NCBI RefSeq assembly: GCF_029626175.1
Contig: NZ_JARUBM010000002.1
Span: 3,675,001 to 3,739,000 of the forward strand
DNA length: 64,000 nucleotides
Direction of reading: 5' to 3'
Origin: Micromonospora sp. WMMD1082
GTDB taxonomy: Bacteria > Actinomycetota > Actinomycetes > Mycobacteriales > Micromonosporaceae
Under the pieces are notes generated by a model that saw only the letters and a list, made by a program, of their open reading frames with translations, was not told where the DNA came from and made no database searches. The translations under genes and the position numbers were made by a program. Numbering within the stretch: the stretch's first letter is position 1; each line of letters opens with the position of its first letter. Positions 9,001 through 16,629 of the stretch are shown piece by piece.

Positions 9001-11752
9001 CTCCGACCTCGCCGACCGGGCAAGGCCGGCCGGCCTCGTCGAGGACGTGGAAGAACTGCGCGCGCAGCGGTCGGCCGTAGGGAATGCTCGGCCAGTCCGG
9101 ATGGACCTTCCCCACGGGGTAGGTGATGGACCAGATCGACGCCTCGGTGGCGCCGCCGAGGCTGTCGATGCGAACGCCGGGCGCGAGTTCACGCAGCCGA
9201 TCTGGCAGCGTCACGGGAATCCAGTCGCCGGAGAGCATGACCAGCCGGAGGCTCGCGAGGTTCCGCGCGGCCACAGAATCAGACTCCGCGTATTCGACGA
9301 GGATCTCCAACAGCGCCGGAGCGGTGTTCCAGACGGTCACCCCGAACTGGCCGATCAGCTCACACCAGTGCTGCGGATCGCGCTGCCGGGCAGTGTCCGG
9401 GAGCACGAGAGTGCCGCCCGCGCCGAGCAGACCGAAGACGTCGTAGACGGACAGGTCGAAGCTCAGGGCGGAGAGGCCGAGCAACCGGTCGTCGGACGTG
9501 ATGCCGAAGCGGTCGGTGATGTCGTCGATCGTCGTCCGGGCCTGGCGGTGCTCGATGGCGACGCCCTTCGGCACGCCGGTGGAACCGGACGTGAAGATTG
9601 CGTAGGCGAGGTCGTCGGGCGCGGCGGCGCCGGCGGCCGGCGCCACCGGTGTGCCGGCAGGCGGGCGCCCGTCGGCGTCGAGGGTACCGGCGACGACACC
9701 AGCGGGAAGCTTTACCGGGGCCCCGTCGAGCAGCAGGGCGTGGCGGATGCCCGCCCGCTCGCACACGGCGGCGACCCGCACGGCTGGCCAGTCGGTGTTC
9801 ACCGGTACGTATCCCGCGCCGGCCAGCTCGATGCCGAGCACCGCGATGATCTGGGCCGGGCATTTCGGCACGGCGACCAGGACCAGGTCACCGGTGCCGA
9901 CACCCAGTTGGCCGAGGAGACCGGCGACGGCTTGAGCGCGCTCGTCCAGCTCGCCGTGGCTGAGGCTGCCGGCCGACGTGAGGATGGCCGGCAGCCCGGG
10001 ACGCCGGAGGACGTGTTCCCGTCGTGGGTCGTCGATCAGTGGCCCGGCCCCGGGAAACGGGAGGGCGTCCAGCGGCTCCTGCCGGGCGTAGTCGGGCGCC
10101 CAGCCCAGGTCGGCCACGCTCCACGCCAGCGGGTCGGCGCTCAGCAGTCGAAGCAGCCGGTGCTGTGCCTCGACGAGACCGTCCACGTAGCCCTCGGGAA
10201 ACGCGTCGATGACCGTGTCGAAGATGATCCGCAGGTCGCCGTCCTCCTGCCAGACCAGGTGATCGATCAGCACCTGAGGGGTCTGCGACAGGCCGAACAC
10301 CTCCGGGCCGAGCCAGCGGCCCGGGGCGGTCTCGTCCCCAACCCCCAGCCCGGACGTGAACACCACCGGATGGGTCACGGTGCTGCCCGCGTCAGCGCTG
10401 CCGATGCCGCCGGACAGGTCCCGCATCAGTTCGACGGCGGAGTATGCGCGGTGATCGATCGCCTCCCACAGGTCGTGGTTGACCTGCCGTGCGAACGCGG
10501 CAAAGCCTGGCCAGCGCAGCATCTCGATCTGCGGCAGGCTCACCAGCGCGGTGGTGGTGAAGTCGCCAACCAACTGGTCCACGCCCGGCACGTTGTCCGG
10601 CCGATCGAAGAGGGTGGCGTTGAGGGCGAACCGCTCGGTCGCACCCCAGCGGTGCAAAGTGAGCCCGAAGGCAGCCAGCAGGACGGCGGTGGGGCTGACG
10701 CCGTACTCGGCACAGCGGGACCGCAGCCGCTCCCACTGCACGGCCGGCAGCCGGCGCTCGGAGCGCGCGAATCGGGGAGCGGTGATCTCGTCGACAGCGC
10801 GCCGCAGGGGCAGCCGCGGGCCGGACGGGATCGTGTCCAGGCGGTCCAGCCAGTACTGCCGGGCGCGCTCGCGCCGGGCGCGCTCCGTGCCGTCCGTCTG
10901 GCGGTGCGCCACGATGTCGAGAAAACCGATCGATGGTGCGGGCAGGGTGGTCTCCGGCTCGCTCATCAGCTCGCCCCACTGGCTCATGAGCAGTCGCCAA
11001 CTCGCGAAGTCGAGCATCAGCACGTCGAAGCCCACCAGCATGCGGACCATGCCGTCCGGCAGGTAGACCGCGTGGATGTCGAACAGCGGCCAGGACTGCG
11101 GATCGCGCACCTGGTGGGACCGGTCGTGACGGAGCCGGGCGAGGCGTTCCGCGGCGGCCGGCGCGGAGAACTGGCGCAGGTCGGTGCGCGCGATCGCATA
11201 CCGCGCGACGGTGGGCGCGCATCGCTGCCGGCCGTCGCGACCGACCGTGGCACGGAGCATGGGGTGGTGGTCGATCAGGCGGTTCCAGGCGACCTCCAAC
11301 GAGTCCACGTCGGACTCGACCGTCGCTGCGATCGGCTCGCGCTCGTACTCCTGGTACCAGAACGTGGCGACTCCACCAAGTGGAAAGTCGCTGCGACGTC
11401 CCACCCAGTAGGCGGCTTGAACTGGCGTCAGACCGGCGCTCTCCGGTGTGCCGGGCCGGATCGGGACCGCTGACTCGGCCCCGGCCGGGGCCAACGGAGC
11501 CCTGTCACGCAGTGCCTCGGCCACACCTCGGGGAGCCTGCGCGCCGAGGAAGCTGGTCAGCGGGAGTTGTGCCCCGCTCTGTTGAGAGATCAGCCGGCGC
11601 AGCCGCTGTGCCCCGAATGAGTCCAGACCCAGCTCGGCGAAGTGTCGATCGGGATCGAAGTCATTCTCAGGCAGGCCACCGGTGGCCGCCAGGAAAGAGC
11701 AAATGAAATCATACCAGTAATCACGGAAATCGCTGACGCGATCGTTGTTCAT
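6008..11752 (-). CDS. HMWP2-like nonribosomal peptide synthetase (ArCP-Cy-A-PCP-Cy-PCP)
   Basis: The 1914-residue synthetase starts with a carrier domain (LGLDSFGAQR, Ser about 45) expected to hold an aryl or other acyl starter. Heterocyclisation domain 1 follows (about 107-520; DVLMLDFAS fits DxxxxDxxS). The adenylation domain (about 560-1070; FTSGSTGVPKG near 720) has specificity residues reading D-L-Y-N-M-S-L-I-W, a cysteine code. Then come PCP1 (GATSLDVV, about 1150), heterocyclisation domain 2 (about 1330-1740; DLLFCDAKS) and PCP2 (GATSLTLV, about 1829). The order equals yersiniabactin HMWP2 without the embedded methyltransferase. It should build an acyl-bis-thiazoline from two cysteines, with one A domain loading both carriers. 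The starter-activating ligase is not in the window. The start has a weak ribosome binding site. Confidence 0.93.
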   Translation of the reverse strand: MNNDRVSDFRDYWYDFICSFLAATGGLPENDFDPDRHFAELGLDSFGAQRLRRLISQQSGAQLPLTSFLGAQAPRGVAEALRDRAPLAPAGAESAVPIRPGTPESAGLTPVQAAYWVGRRSDFPLGGVATFWYQEYEREPIAATVESDVDSLEVAWNRLIDHHPMLRATVGRDGRQRCAPTVARYAIARTDLRQFSAPAAAERLARLRHDRSHQVRDPQSWPLFDIHAVYLPDGMVRMLVGFDVLMLDFASWRLLMSQWGELMSEPETTLPAPSIGFLDIVAHRQTDGTERARRERARQYWLDRLDTIPSGPRLPLRRAVDEITAPRFARSERRLPAVQWERLRSRCAEYGVSPTAVLLAAFGLTLHRWGATERFALNATLFDRPDNVPGVDQLVGDFTTTALVSLPQIEMLRWPGFAAFARQVNHDLWEAIDHRAYSAVELMRDLSGGIGSADAGSTVTHPVVFTSGLGVGDETAPGRWLGPEVFGLSQTPQVLIDHLVWQEDGDLRIIFDTVIDAFPEGYVDGLVEAQHRLLRLLSADPLAWSVADLGWAPDYARQEPLDALPFPGAGPLIDDPRREHVLRRPGLPAILTSAGSLSHGELDERAQAVAGLLGQLGVGTGDLVLVAVPKCPAQIIAVLGIELAGAGYVPVNTDWPAVRVAAVCERAGIRHALLLDGAPVKLPAGVVAGTLDADGRPPAGTPVAPAAGAAAPDDLAYAIFTSGSTGVPKGVAIEHRQARTTIDDITDRFGITSDDRLLGLSALSFDLSVYDVFGLLGAGGTLVLPDTARQRDPQHWCELIGQFGVTVWNTAPALLEILVEYAESDSVAARNLASLRLVMLSGDWIPVTLPDRLRELAPGVRIDSLGGATEASIWSITYPVGKVHPDWPSIPYGRPLRAQFFHVLDEAGRPCPVGEVGELFIGGDGVARGYLGDPVQTWERFITHPVLGERLYRTGDLGRWRYDGNIQFMGRSDRQVKVNGHRIELGEVEVVLSRLADVRQVVASALAGPDGRPRLVAHVATSAATDERALAAAAREHLPEYMVPSRIMLLDDMPVTDNGKVDYRSLPNPFRGGRAAASAPDNPLPEGSAPAGPPAGDTAPPAPDPIPSAPITPVEHPRKHGAPPWPALGDAVRDILGNAVDVDAGLVAAGATSLDVVRLANVIEDLTGDRPSLPDLHAFTSLRTLIAAYTPAQIAHPAPAPVPVLVPPTEAARELRLDVPRGMDLAIRIKLPPDRPLADTLLEAGRWLREVQGLLVGTGYQVRERLSPGDGDILELHLESPAAAGPDPGTSLAEPPVPVVAAPTAPAPVTSVPAPPPVPVEPGEPFALTEMQLAYYLGRADTWLGSAVAPHYYTEVDVLDLDQDRFAAALRTVVARHPMLRATLTQDTRQIIREHVPDAPTTVVDLRHVTPAEQRERLSRIREEHSHRVHDPTTWPLFAIVVTLLDKRTSRVHFGLDLLFCDAKSAVTVAEELFLAYTRPEAMPPAPAISFTDWVAEVRSAQRGERRRRALDYWQRAADEMRDGPALPLRVPTQARYHRHRAVLPPVVWDRLRLVAQQAEVTPAALLLTAFGDVLRMAGGGDRFTLVITTFDRPTAHRGVVGDYTSTVLLDVDHREQSSFGERAAALQRRLWADLEHSTGPHGVHGNEVLRELNARRRRQVPLPVVFSSGLGSTTTADGQGADASELLGAFGTTTYAISQTPRVALDNQIFEHGGELRINWDAVDAAFPPAYVDALIAAYVQLLHAVAEPARWREADPAELAGALAAAGQTPDGWDSAAPTALWSAGGGTATGDHRSASSLSRTVAEALAGELAAEPGSLAQDSSFFDLGATSLTLVKVHRRLRDLLGDRVTVLDLFAYPSIRALAAYLDRPAPDASTSPIANTSADFDLDPVVAAARRRGAARRERLAARAGS

Positions 11753-11777
11753 TGCACCGTAGCCATTCTCGAATCGC

Positions 11778-11793
11778 TGTAGAACGCTCTACA
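11778..11793. promoter_or_regulatory. Inverted repeat upstream of the NRPS (candidate operator)
   Basis: TGTAGA-ACGC-TCTACA is a perfect 6-bp inverted repeat, 26-41 bp upstream of the NRPS start codon. This is where a repressor or activator of the synthetase would bind. No Zur-like box is present in front of this gene, so this may be its own control point, perhaps for the TetR protein encoded at 28.1-28.8 kb. Confidence 0.45.
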
Positions 11794-11947
11794 TGCCTCC
11801 CCGGCCAGCCGCGGCGGCATGCGGGGCTAGTGTGAGGTGACGCTCTGAACTTACGGTGGGTGCTGCCGACCCGAACACTACTGTTCGCGGCCCTTGGAAT
11901 CAAGGTAGAATAACGGTGGACGCTCCGGAGAACGGGGGTAACTAATT

Positions 11948-12249
11948 GTGTGGCGTGCGCAAACTTCTTTTGGGTCGCAGCCCTGGTCGCCGCCGTGCCT
12001 CTGATCGCCGTGGCGTTGCTGGGCCTGCGATCCGGCGGCTCGTCGGACGTGCGGCCGGCGACTACGCCGGCAAGCGGCACCACTTGCTGTGCACGTCCTT
12101 CCCGATCTGGCGACGACAGTAAATCACTCCGTCGGTCTTCAACTTCTGCCAACTGGCCGTTAATCTTATGTCAACGCTGGTTGCTCTGGTATGTCTCGGC
12201 TCGAGAGTGGCGGTCTGTTGGCGGGCGATGCCGTTATCCGCATGATTGA
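11948..12249 (+). pseudogene. Short membrane-protein-like fragment, possibly an MFS C-terminal remnant
   Basis: The 619-bp gap between the NRPS start and the next gene holds a GTG-started frame. Its beginning reads NFFWVAALVAAVPLIAVALL, a convincing transmembrane helix like the last helix of MFS exporters, and then becomes low-complexity and basic. No good ribosome binding site precedes it. It is either a decayed transporter end or a chance frame. The rest of the gap contains the NRPS promoter region and nothing else I recognise. Confidence 0.25.
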
Positions 12250-12371
12250 ATATCACGGCTACGAGCTCGTTCCGGTAGCAGTGATCGCTTCTGGATCGGC
12301 CGGGCCGGTGCTTGGGGCTTGCGCATCACGTCAAATGCGGCGGAATAGCCGCTCTACCGAAGGGAGCGCCA

Positions 12372-13316
12372 ATGCTGGATGTGATCGTAGTTGGAGCCGG
12401 ACCGGCCGGGCTGACTGCGGCCCAGGTGCTGGGCCGGCAGGGACGCGTGACCTTGGTGATCGATAGTGGACAGCCGCGCAATGCTCCGGCTGGCGCCCTG
12501 CACATGTTTCCCTCGCGGGATGGGCTGCCTCCGACGGACCTGCGCAGCCTCGCCCGCGCCGAGCTGGCGGCATATCCGGCGGTGCGCGTCGTCGATAGCG
12601 AGGTGACTGAGGTACGCCGCGACGGCGACCGGTTCGAGGTGGACCTTGCTGGTGGGGAACAGCACACCACCCGGCGGCTCCTGCTGGCCACCGGTCTGGT
12701 CGACGAGATGCCGGAGATCGGTGGCTTTGCCGAGCGGTTTGGGGTCAGTATCTTTCATTGTCCCTACTGCCACGGCAACGAGGTGCGGGGCAAGGCGATC
12801 GCGGTGGTCAGTGGCTGCAACCCGATGGGGTTCGGTCAGGCGCTCTACCTCCGGGACAGGTTCACCAAGAATGTCGTGCTGCTGACCCACGGCTCGGCCG
12901 AGCTGTCCAGCGCGCAGGACATGGCGCTCAAGGAGTTGGGCATCCCGGTACGCCGAGAGCCGGTCACCGCGATCGACGGTGAGTTGGACGCACTGACCGT
13001 ACGTTTCGCCAGTGGTGAGCCGATCGAATGTCAGGCGGTGTTTCACCGTCCGCCCGAGCGGGTCCGCAATGGTCTTGCCGCCGCGCTCGGATGCGAGATC
13101 CTGTCCGACGGGTGGGTGAAGGTCGACGCCCAGCAGCGGACTTCGGTCCCCGGCGTGTACGCGGCGGGCGACATGGCGCGCGAGGAGGCGGTGCCGTTCC
13201 TGCACACGTTCGTGCTGACCGGGGCGGCCAGCGGCCAGATCGCCGGGGTCACGCTGGACGGTGATCTGTTCCTCGCCAACCATCCCACCGTCTTCGGCGC
13301 CCGGCCACGTGAGTAG
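12372..13316 (+). CDS. Thioredoxin-reductase-like NAD(P)/FAD oxidoreductase
   Basis: The 314-residue flavoprotein has an N-terminal FAD motif (VIVVGAGPAGLTAAQVLG), the redox motif HCPYCHGNEV near residue 137, and a terminal GVYAAGDMAREE motif. The family includes HlmI, DepH and GliT, which make disulfides in natural products, as well as uncharacterised stand-alone enzymes. AGGGAG at 12361-12366 supports ATG 12372. It sits alone on the + strand between the NRPS and the importer genes and ends 47 bp before the convergent ABC gene. Oxidation or reduction of a thiol or thiazoline intermediate is possible, but it is not a homologue of the thiazolinyl reductases (YbtU/PchG). Confidence 0.85.
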   Translation: MLDVIVVGAGPAGLTAAQVLGRQGRVTLVIDSGQPRNAPAGALHMFPSRDGLPPTDLRSLARAELAAYPAVRVVDSEVTEVRRDGDRFEVDLAGGEQHTTRRLLLATGLVDEMPEIGGFAERFGVSIFHCPYCHGNEVRGKAIAVVSGCNPMGFGQALYLRDRFTKNVVLLTHGSAELSSAQDMALKELGIPVRREPVTAIDGELDALTVRFASGEPIECQAVFHRPPERVRNGLAAALGCEILSDGWVKVDAQQRTSVPGVYAAGDMAREEAVPFLHTFVLTGAASGQIAGVTLDGDLFLANHPTVFGARPRE

Positions 13317-13362
13317 CGGCTGATCGGCCCCGGCCCCGGGGCACGCCGGTGGGCCGACCGAC

Positions 13363-15663
13363 TCAACGGCGGCCGCCGGGCCGGGCGCGGGCACGCCGAT
13401 CGCTCGGCACGAGTTCGTCCTGCGCGCCGGCGGTCAACGTCAGCACCCGGTCCGCGCGGTCGGCGATCTCGTCGTCGTGGGTCACCAGCAGGATGGCGAG
13501 ACCGCGCGCCCGGTGCTCGTCGAGCAGGTCGAGCAGGGCGTGCGCGGTCACCGCGTCCAACGCCGAGGTGGGCTCGTCGGCGAGCAGCACCTCCGGACCG
13601 CCGCCCAGCGCCCGAGCCATGGCGGCCCGCTGGCGCTGGCCGCCGGAGCATCCGTCCGGCCGGCGGCGCGCGAACGAGGCGTCGAGCCCCACATCGGCGA
13701 GCAGCCGTACCGCCTCCTCGTGAGCGCGGCCTCTCGGCAGCCCGCGCAGCACCCGCGCGGGCCGGGCCACGGCGGTCACCAGGCGATGGGCGGGGTTGAG
13801 CTCGCCCGCCGGGTTCTGGCCGAGCATCGCCACCGCCCGCCGCTGCCGCGCGGTCCGCCGTAGGCCGGGGGGCAGCGCTCGCCAGGAGCCGTCCAGCTGC
13901 AGCTCGATGTGTCCGGCCGCGAGAGTGTGCAGCCCGCACAGGGCCCGCAGCAGCGTGCTCTTGCCGACGCCGGACGGCCCGAGTATGGCCACCAACTCAC
14001 CCCGGTGCAGATCCAGGTCGAAATCGCGGAACAGCGGCGCGCTCGTCGGTGGCTGAGCCACGGCGAGGTCGCGGATCCGCAGCACTGCCGGTCCTGCGGG
14101 GCGGGAAGCGTGCGCCGGCACCTCGACGGGTGCGGTCGCCGGGCGCAGGTCACCGTCGGCTGCCTCCAGGACGCGGTCGGCCACCCGATGCACCCATCGC
14201 CGGTCGTGGCTCACCAGCACCGTGGTGAGGCCGAGCTGCCGCCGACGGTCGATCTCCGCCCGGACCAGGTCGGCCGTCGCAGCGTCAAGCCCGCTGGTCG
14301 GCTCGTCGGCGAGCAGCAACGCCGGTTCGCCGATCACGGCACGGGCGAGCGCCACCCGGGCCGCCTGGCCGCCCGAGAGGGTGGCGGGATACCGGTGCTC
14401 CACCCCGGCTGGCAGCCCCAACCGGTCCAGGATGGCGGTGATCCGGGTGCTCCGTTCGGCGCGCCGCACCCCAGTGAGCCCGTCCCCGACCGCAGCGCCG
14501 ACCGAGCGTAGCGGATCCAACGTGGTCGCCGGATCCTGTGCGAGCAGCCCGACGGAGATCCGCCGCCAGCGCCGGCTCGCCGCCGACGCGGGGACCACGG
14601 GTCGGCCCCGGACCAGCAGCTCGCCTCGGTCGAGGCGCAGCCCCGGCCGGAGGTCGCCCAGCAGCAGCCGCAGCACGGTGCTCTTGCCGCTGCCGGAGCC
14701 GCCGACCAGACCCAGCACCTCGCCGGCCCGAACGGCGAGGTACTCGCACCGGAAGGTGAAGTCGCCATCGCTGAGCCGTACGCCGGAGAGCCGGACCTCG
14801 GGCGGATCGGTTTCCGGGGCCAGGGCGGCGGACTGCCGGGCGGACCGGGCGACACGGGTCGGGGCCGGCACGGTCATCGCGGGGACCAGCCCGCCCGCGA
14901 GCACGTCGAGCCCCGCGGTGAGGACGACCGCCACCACCGCGATGGCGATCGCCGGAGCGAGTACGGACGCCGGGTTGAGGTCGATGCCGGGAAGGTTCTC
15001 CCGGATCATTAGACCCCAGTCGGCCGCCGGTGGTGTGGGACCGAACCCGAGCACGTGCACCGCGACGGCCAGTTGCAGCGCCGCGACCATCCTCAGCCCA
15101 GCGTCAGCGAGGACGGTCCCGGAGACGGCGGGCAGCAGCTCGCGGCCCAGGATCGCGGCGGTGGACTCGCCCCGGGCGACGGCGGCCTGGATGAATCCAC
15201 TGGCCCGTAGTGGTGCGGCGGCGGCGTACACGACGCGGGCGGAGAGCGGTGTGCCGAGCAGGAGCATCCCGGCGAGGACCGCCATCCATCCCGGCATCGC
15301 CACCGCGCACACCAGCACGACCAGTGCGCCGGGGATCGCCAGCAGCCCGGCACCCAGGTGCCGTACGACCCGTTCCGCCCCCGGTGTCCAGGCGGCCAGG
15401 AGGCCGCCAGCGGCGCCGAGCACGGCGGCGCCGCCGCCGATCAGCAGCGCGATCATCACCAAATCGGCACCGCCGGCCAGCAGCCGAGACAGCAGGTCAC
15501 GGCCGAGCACGTCGGTGCCGAGCGGCATCCCCGGACCCGGGCCGGACCACGGCACGCCCACGATCCGCTGCGGATCGTGCGGCGGCCACCGCCCGCCGAG
15601 CAGGGCAGTACCGAGGACGGCCGCCACCCCGGCTCCGGCGAACGCCAGGGAGAGTCGCCTCAT
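13363..15663 (-). CDS. Tripartite ABC importer subunit: DppC-like permease fused to two ATPases
   Basis: This 766-residue protein joins three functions normally on three genes. Residues 1-270 are a peptide/nickel-type permease (GTDVLGRDLLSRLLAG is the family entry motif). The first ATPase lies at about 285-510 (Walker A GGSGSGKST; signature LSGGQAARVALARA). The second lies at about 525-755 (GPSGVGKST; CSGGQRQRAAMARA). With the DppB-like permease, whose gene overlaps by ATGA, and the upstream lipoprotein it makes a complete Opp/Nik-family importer. This family imports dipeptides, nickel and opine-type metallophores (staphylopine CntABCDF). Its place directly after the PKS/NRPS gene suggests it handles the metallophore or its metal complex. 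Confidence 0.9.
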   Translation of the reverse strand: MRRLSLAFAGAGVAAVLGTALLGGRWPPHDPQRIVGVPWSGPGPGMPLGTDVLGRDLLSRLLAGGADLVMIALLIGGGAAVLGAAGGLLAAWTPGAERVVRHLGAGLLAIPGALVVLVCAVAMPGWMAVLAGMLLLGTPLSARVVYAAAAPLRASGFIQAAVARGESTAAILGRELLPAVSGTVLADAGLRMVAALQLAVAVHVLGFGPTPPAADWGLMIRENLPGIDLNPASVLAPAIAIAVVAVVLTAGLDVLAGGLVPAMTVPAPTRVARSARQSAALAPETDPPEVRLSGVRLSDGDFTFRCEYLAVRAGEVLGLVGGSGSGKSTVLRLLLGDLRPGLRLDRGELLVRGRPVVPASAASRRWRRISVGLLAQDPATTLDPLRSVGAAVGDGLTGVRRAERSTRITAILDRLGLPAGVEHRYPATLSGGQAARVALARAVIGEPALLLADEPTSGLDAATADLVRAEIDRRRQLGLTTVLVSHDRRWVHRVADRVLEAADGDLRPATAPVEVPAHASRPAGPAVLRIRDLAVAQPPTSAPLFRDFDLDLHRGELVAILGPSGVGKSTLLRALCGLHTLAAGHIELQLDGSWRALPPGLRRTARQRRAVAMLGQNPAGELNPAHRLVTAVARPARVLRGLPRGRAHEEAVRLLADVGLDASFARRRPDGCSGGQRQRAAMARALGGGPEVLLADEPTSALDAVTAHALLDLLDEHRARGLAILLVTHDDEIADRADRVLTLTAGAQDELVPSDRRARARPGGRR

Positions 15664-16622
15664 CGGGCACCACCCCGGCGGGCCATCGCCGCTGCCAGCG
15701 CATCACTGGACATGAATGCGACGAGCACGAACACGGCGAGGAGCACAGCGACACCCTGCACCACCGGAACGTCCCGACTCGCGATCGAGCCGGCCAGGAG
15801 CTGCCCCAGCCCCTGGTACGCCAGCAGCATCTCCACCACGGCGGTGTTGGCGAGGGTGGCCGCCGCCATGACGGTCGCGATCTGGGCCAGGGGAGCGGCC
15901 AGGTGGCGAAGCCCGTGACGAACCGTCACCCGCCATGGCGCGACGCCCCGCAGCAGCGCGTCGGTCACGAATGGCCGCCGTAGCGCGTCCACGGCGGGAC
16001 CGCGGAGTAACCGTCCGCACCACGCCATCGCCGGCAGCGCGATGGCCAGCACGGGCAGGACGAGAATCTCCGGCCGGTCGGCGGGCGTACCACCCACCGG
16101 GATCAATGACACCGCCGGCAGCAGGTCAAGCGTGATCGCCAAGCCGACCACCAGGAGGGTGACCAGCACGACCTCGGGAAACCCGCAGACGGCGGCCACT
16201 AGGCCGGAGCCCACCCGCTCGGCGCGGCTGCCGGCGTGCCAAGCCAGCGACAGGGCAATCACCGTGCCCCCGACGACCGCGAGCAGCCACGCAGGTGCGG
16301 CGATCCAGAGCGTGGCCGCCATCCTGTCGACGAGCAGTTCGCCCACCGATCGGCCATCGATCAAAGACCGGCCGAAGTCGCCGGTCACCAGGCCGCCGCA
16401 CCACTGCCAGAACCGTTCCCAGAGCCCGGCGTTCAGGCCCGCACGCGCCTCCAGGGCCGCGACCCGTTCGGCGTCGGCCCGGGTGCCGGCCAGCACGGTG
16501 GCGGCGTTGCCCGGCAGCACCTCGGTGAGCAGGAACACCGTCACGCAGATTCCGAACAGTGTGCCGAGTGCCCGCCCGACCAGCAGGACAGCCGTCACGG
16601 CACGCCGCCACCGCTCGATCAT
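15660..16622 (-). CDS. Peptide/nickel-type ABC transporter permease (DppB/NikB-like)
   Basis: About 320 residues with a typical N-terminal helix, a large extracytoplasmic loop and a conserved binding-protein-dependent transport fold; the N-terminal part contains VTVFLLTEVLPGNAATVLAG. An ATG at 16622 is chosen because it lies just after the upstream lipoprotein stop. A TTG at 16640 in the same frame is possible. It overlaps the next gene by ATGA and pairs with that gene's permease half. It belongs to the leftward operon with the PKS/NRPS and substrate-binding lipoprotein genes. Confidence 0.88.
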   Translation of the reverse strand: MIERWRRAVTAVLLVGRALGTLFGICVTVFLLTEVLPGNAATVLAGTRADAERVAALEARAGLNAGLWERFWQWCGGLVTGDFGRSLIDGRSVGELLVDRMAATLWIAAPAWLLAVVGGTVIALSLAWHAGSRAERVGSGLVAAVCGFPEVVLVTLLVVGLAITLDLLPAVSLIPVGGTPADRPEILVLPVLAIALPAMAWCGRLLRGPAVDALRRPFVTDALLRGVAPWRVTVRHGLRHLAAPLAQIATVMAAATLANTAVVEMLLAYQGLGQLLAGSIASRDVPVVQGVAVLLAVFVLVAFMSSDALAAAMARRGGAR

Positions 16623-16629
16623 CTGGTGG

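Noticed and set aside
8921..11473. Long + strand ORF of 850 codons opposite the NRPS gene
   Set aside because: It mirrors the NRPS coding frame, has no recognisable domains, and is rich in residues expected from antisense reading of high-GC DNA.
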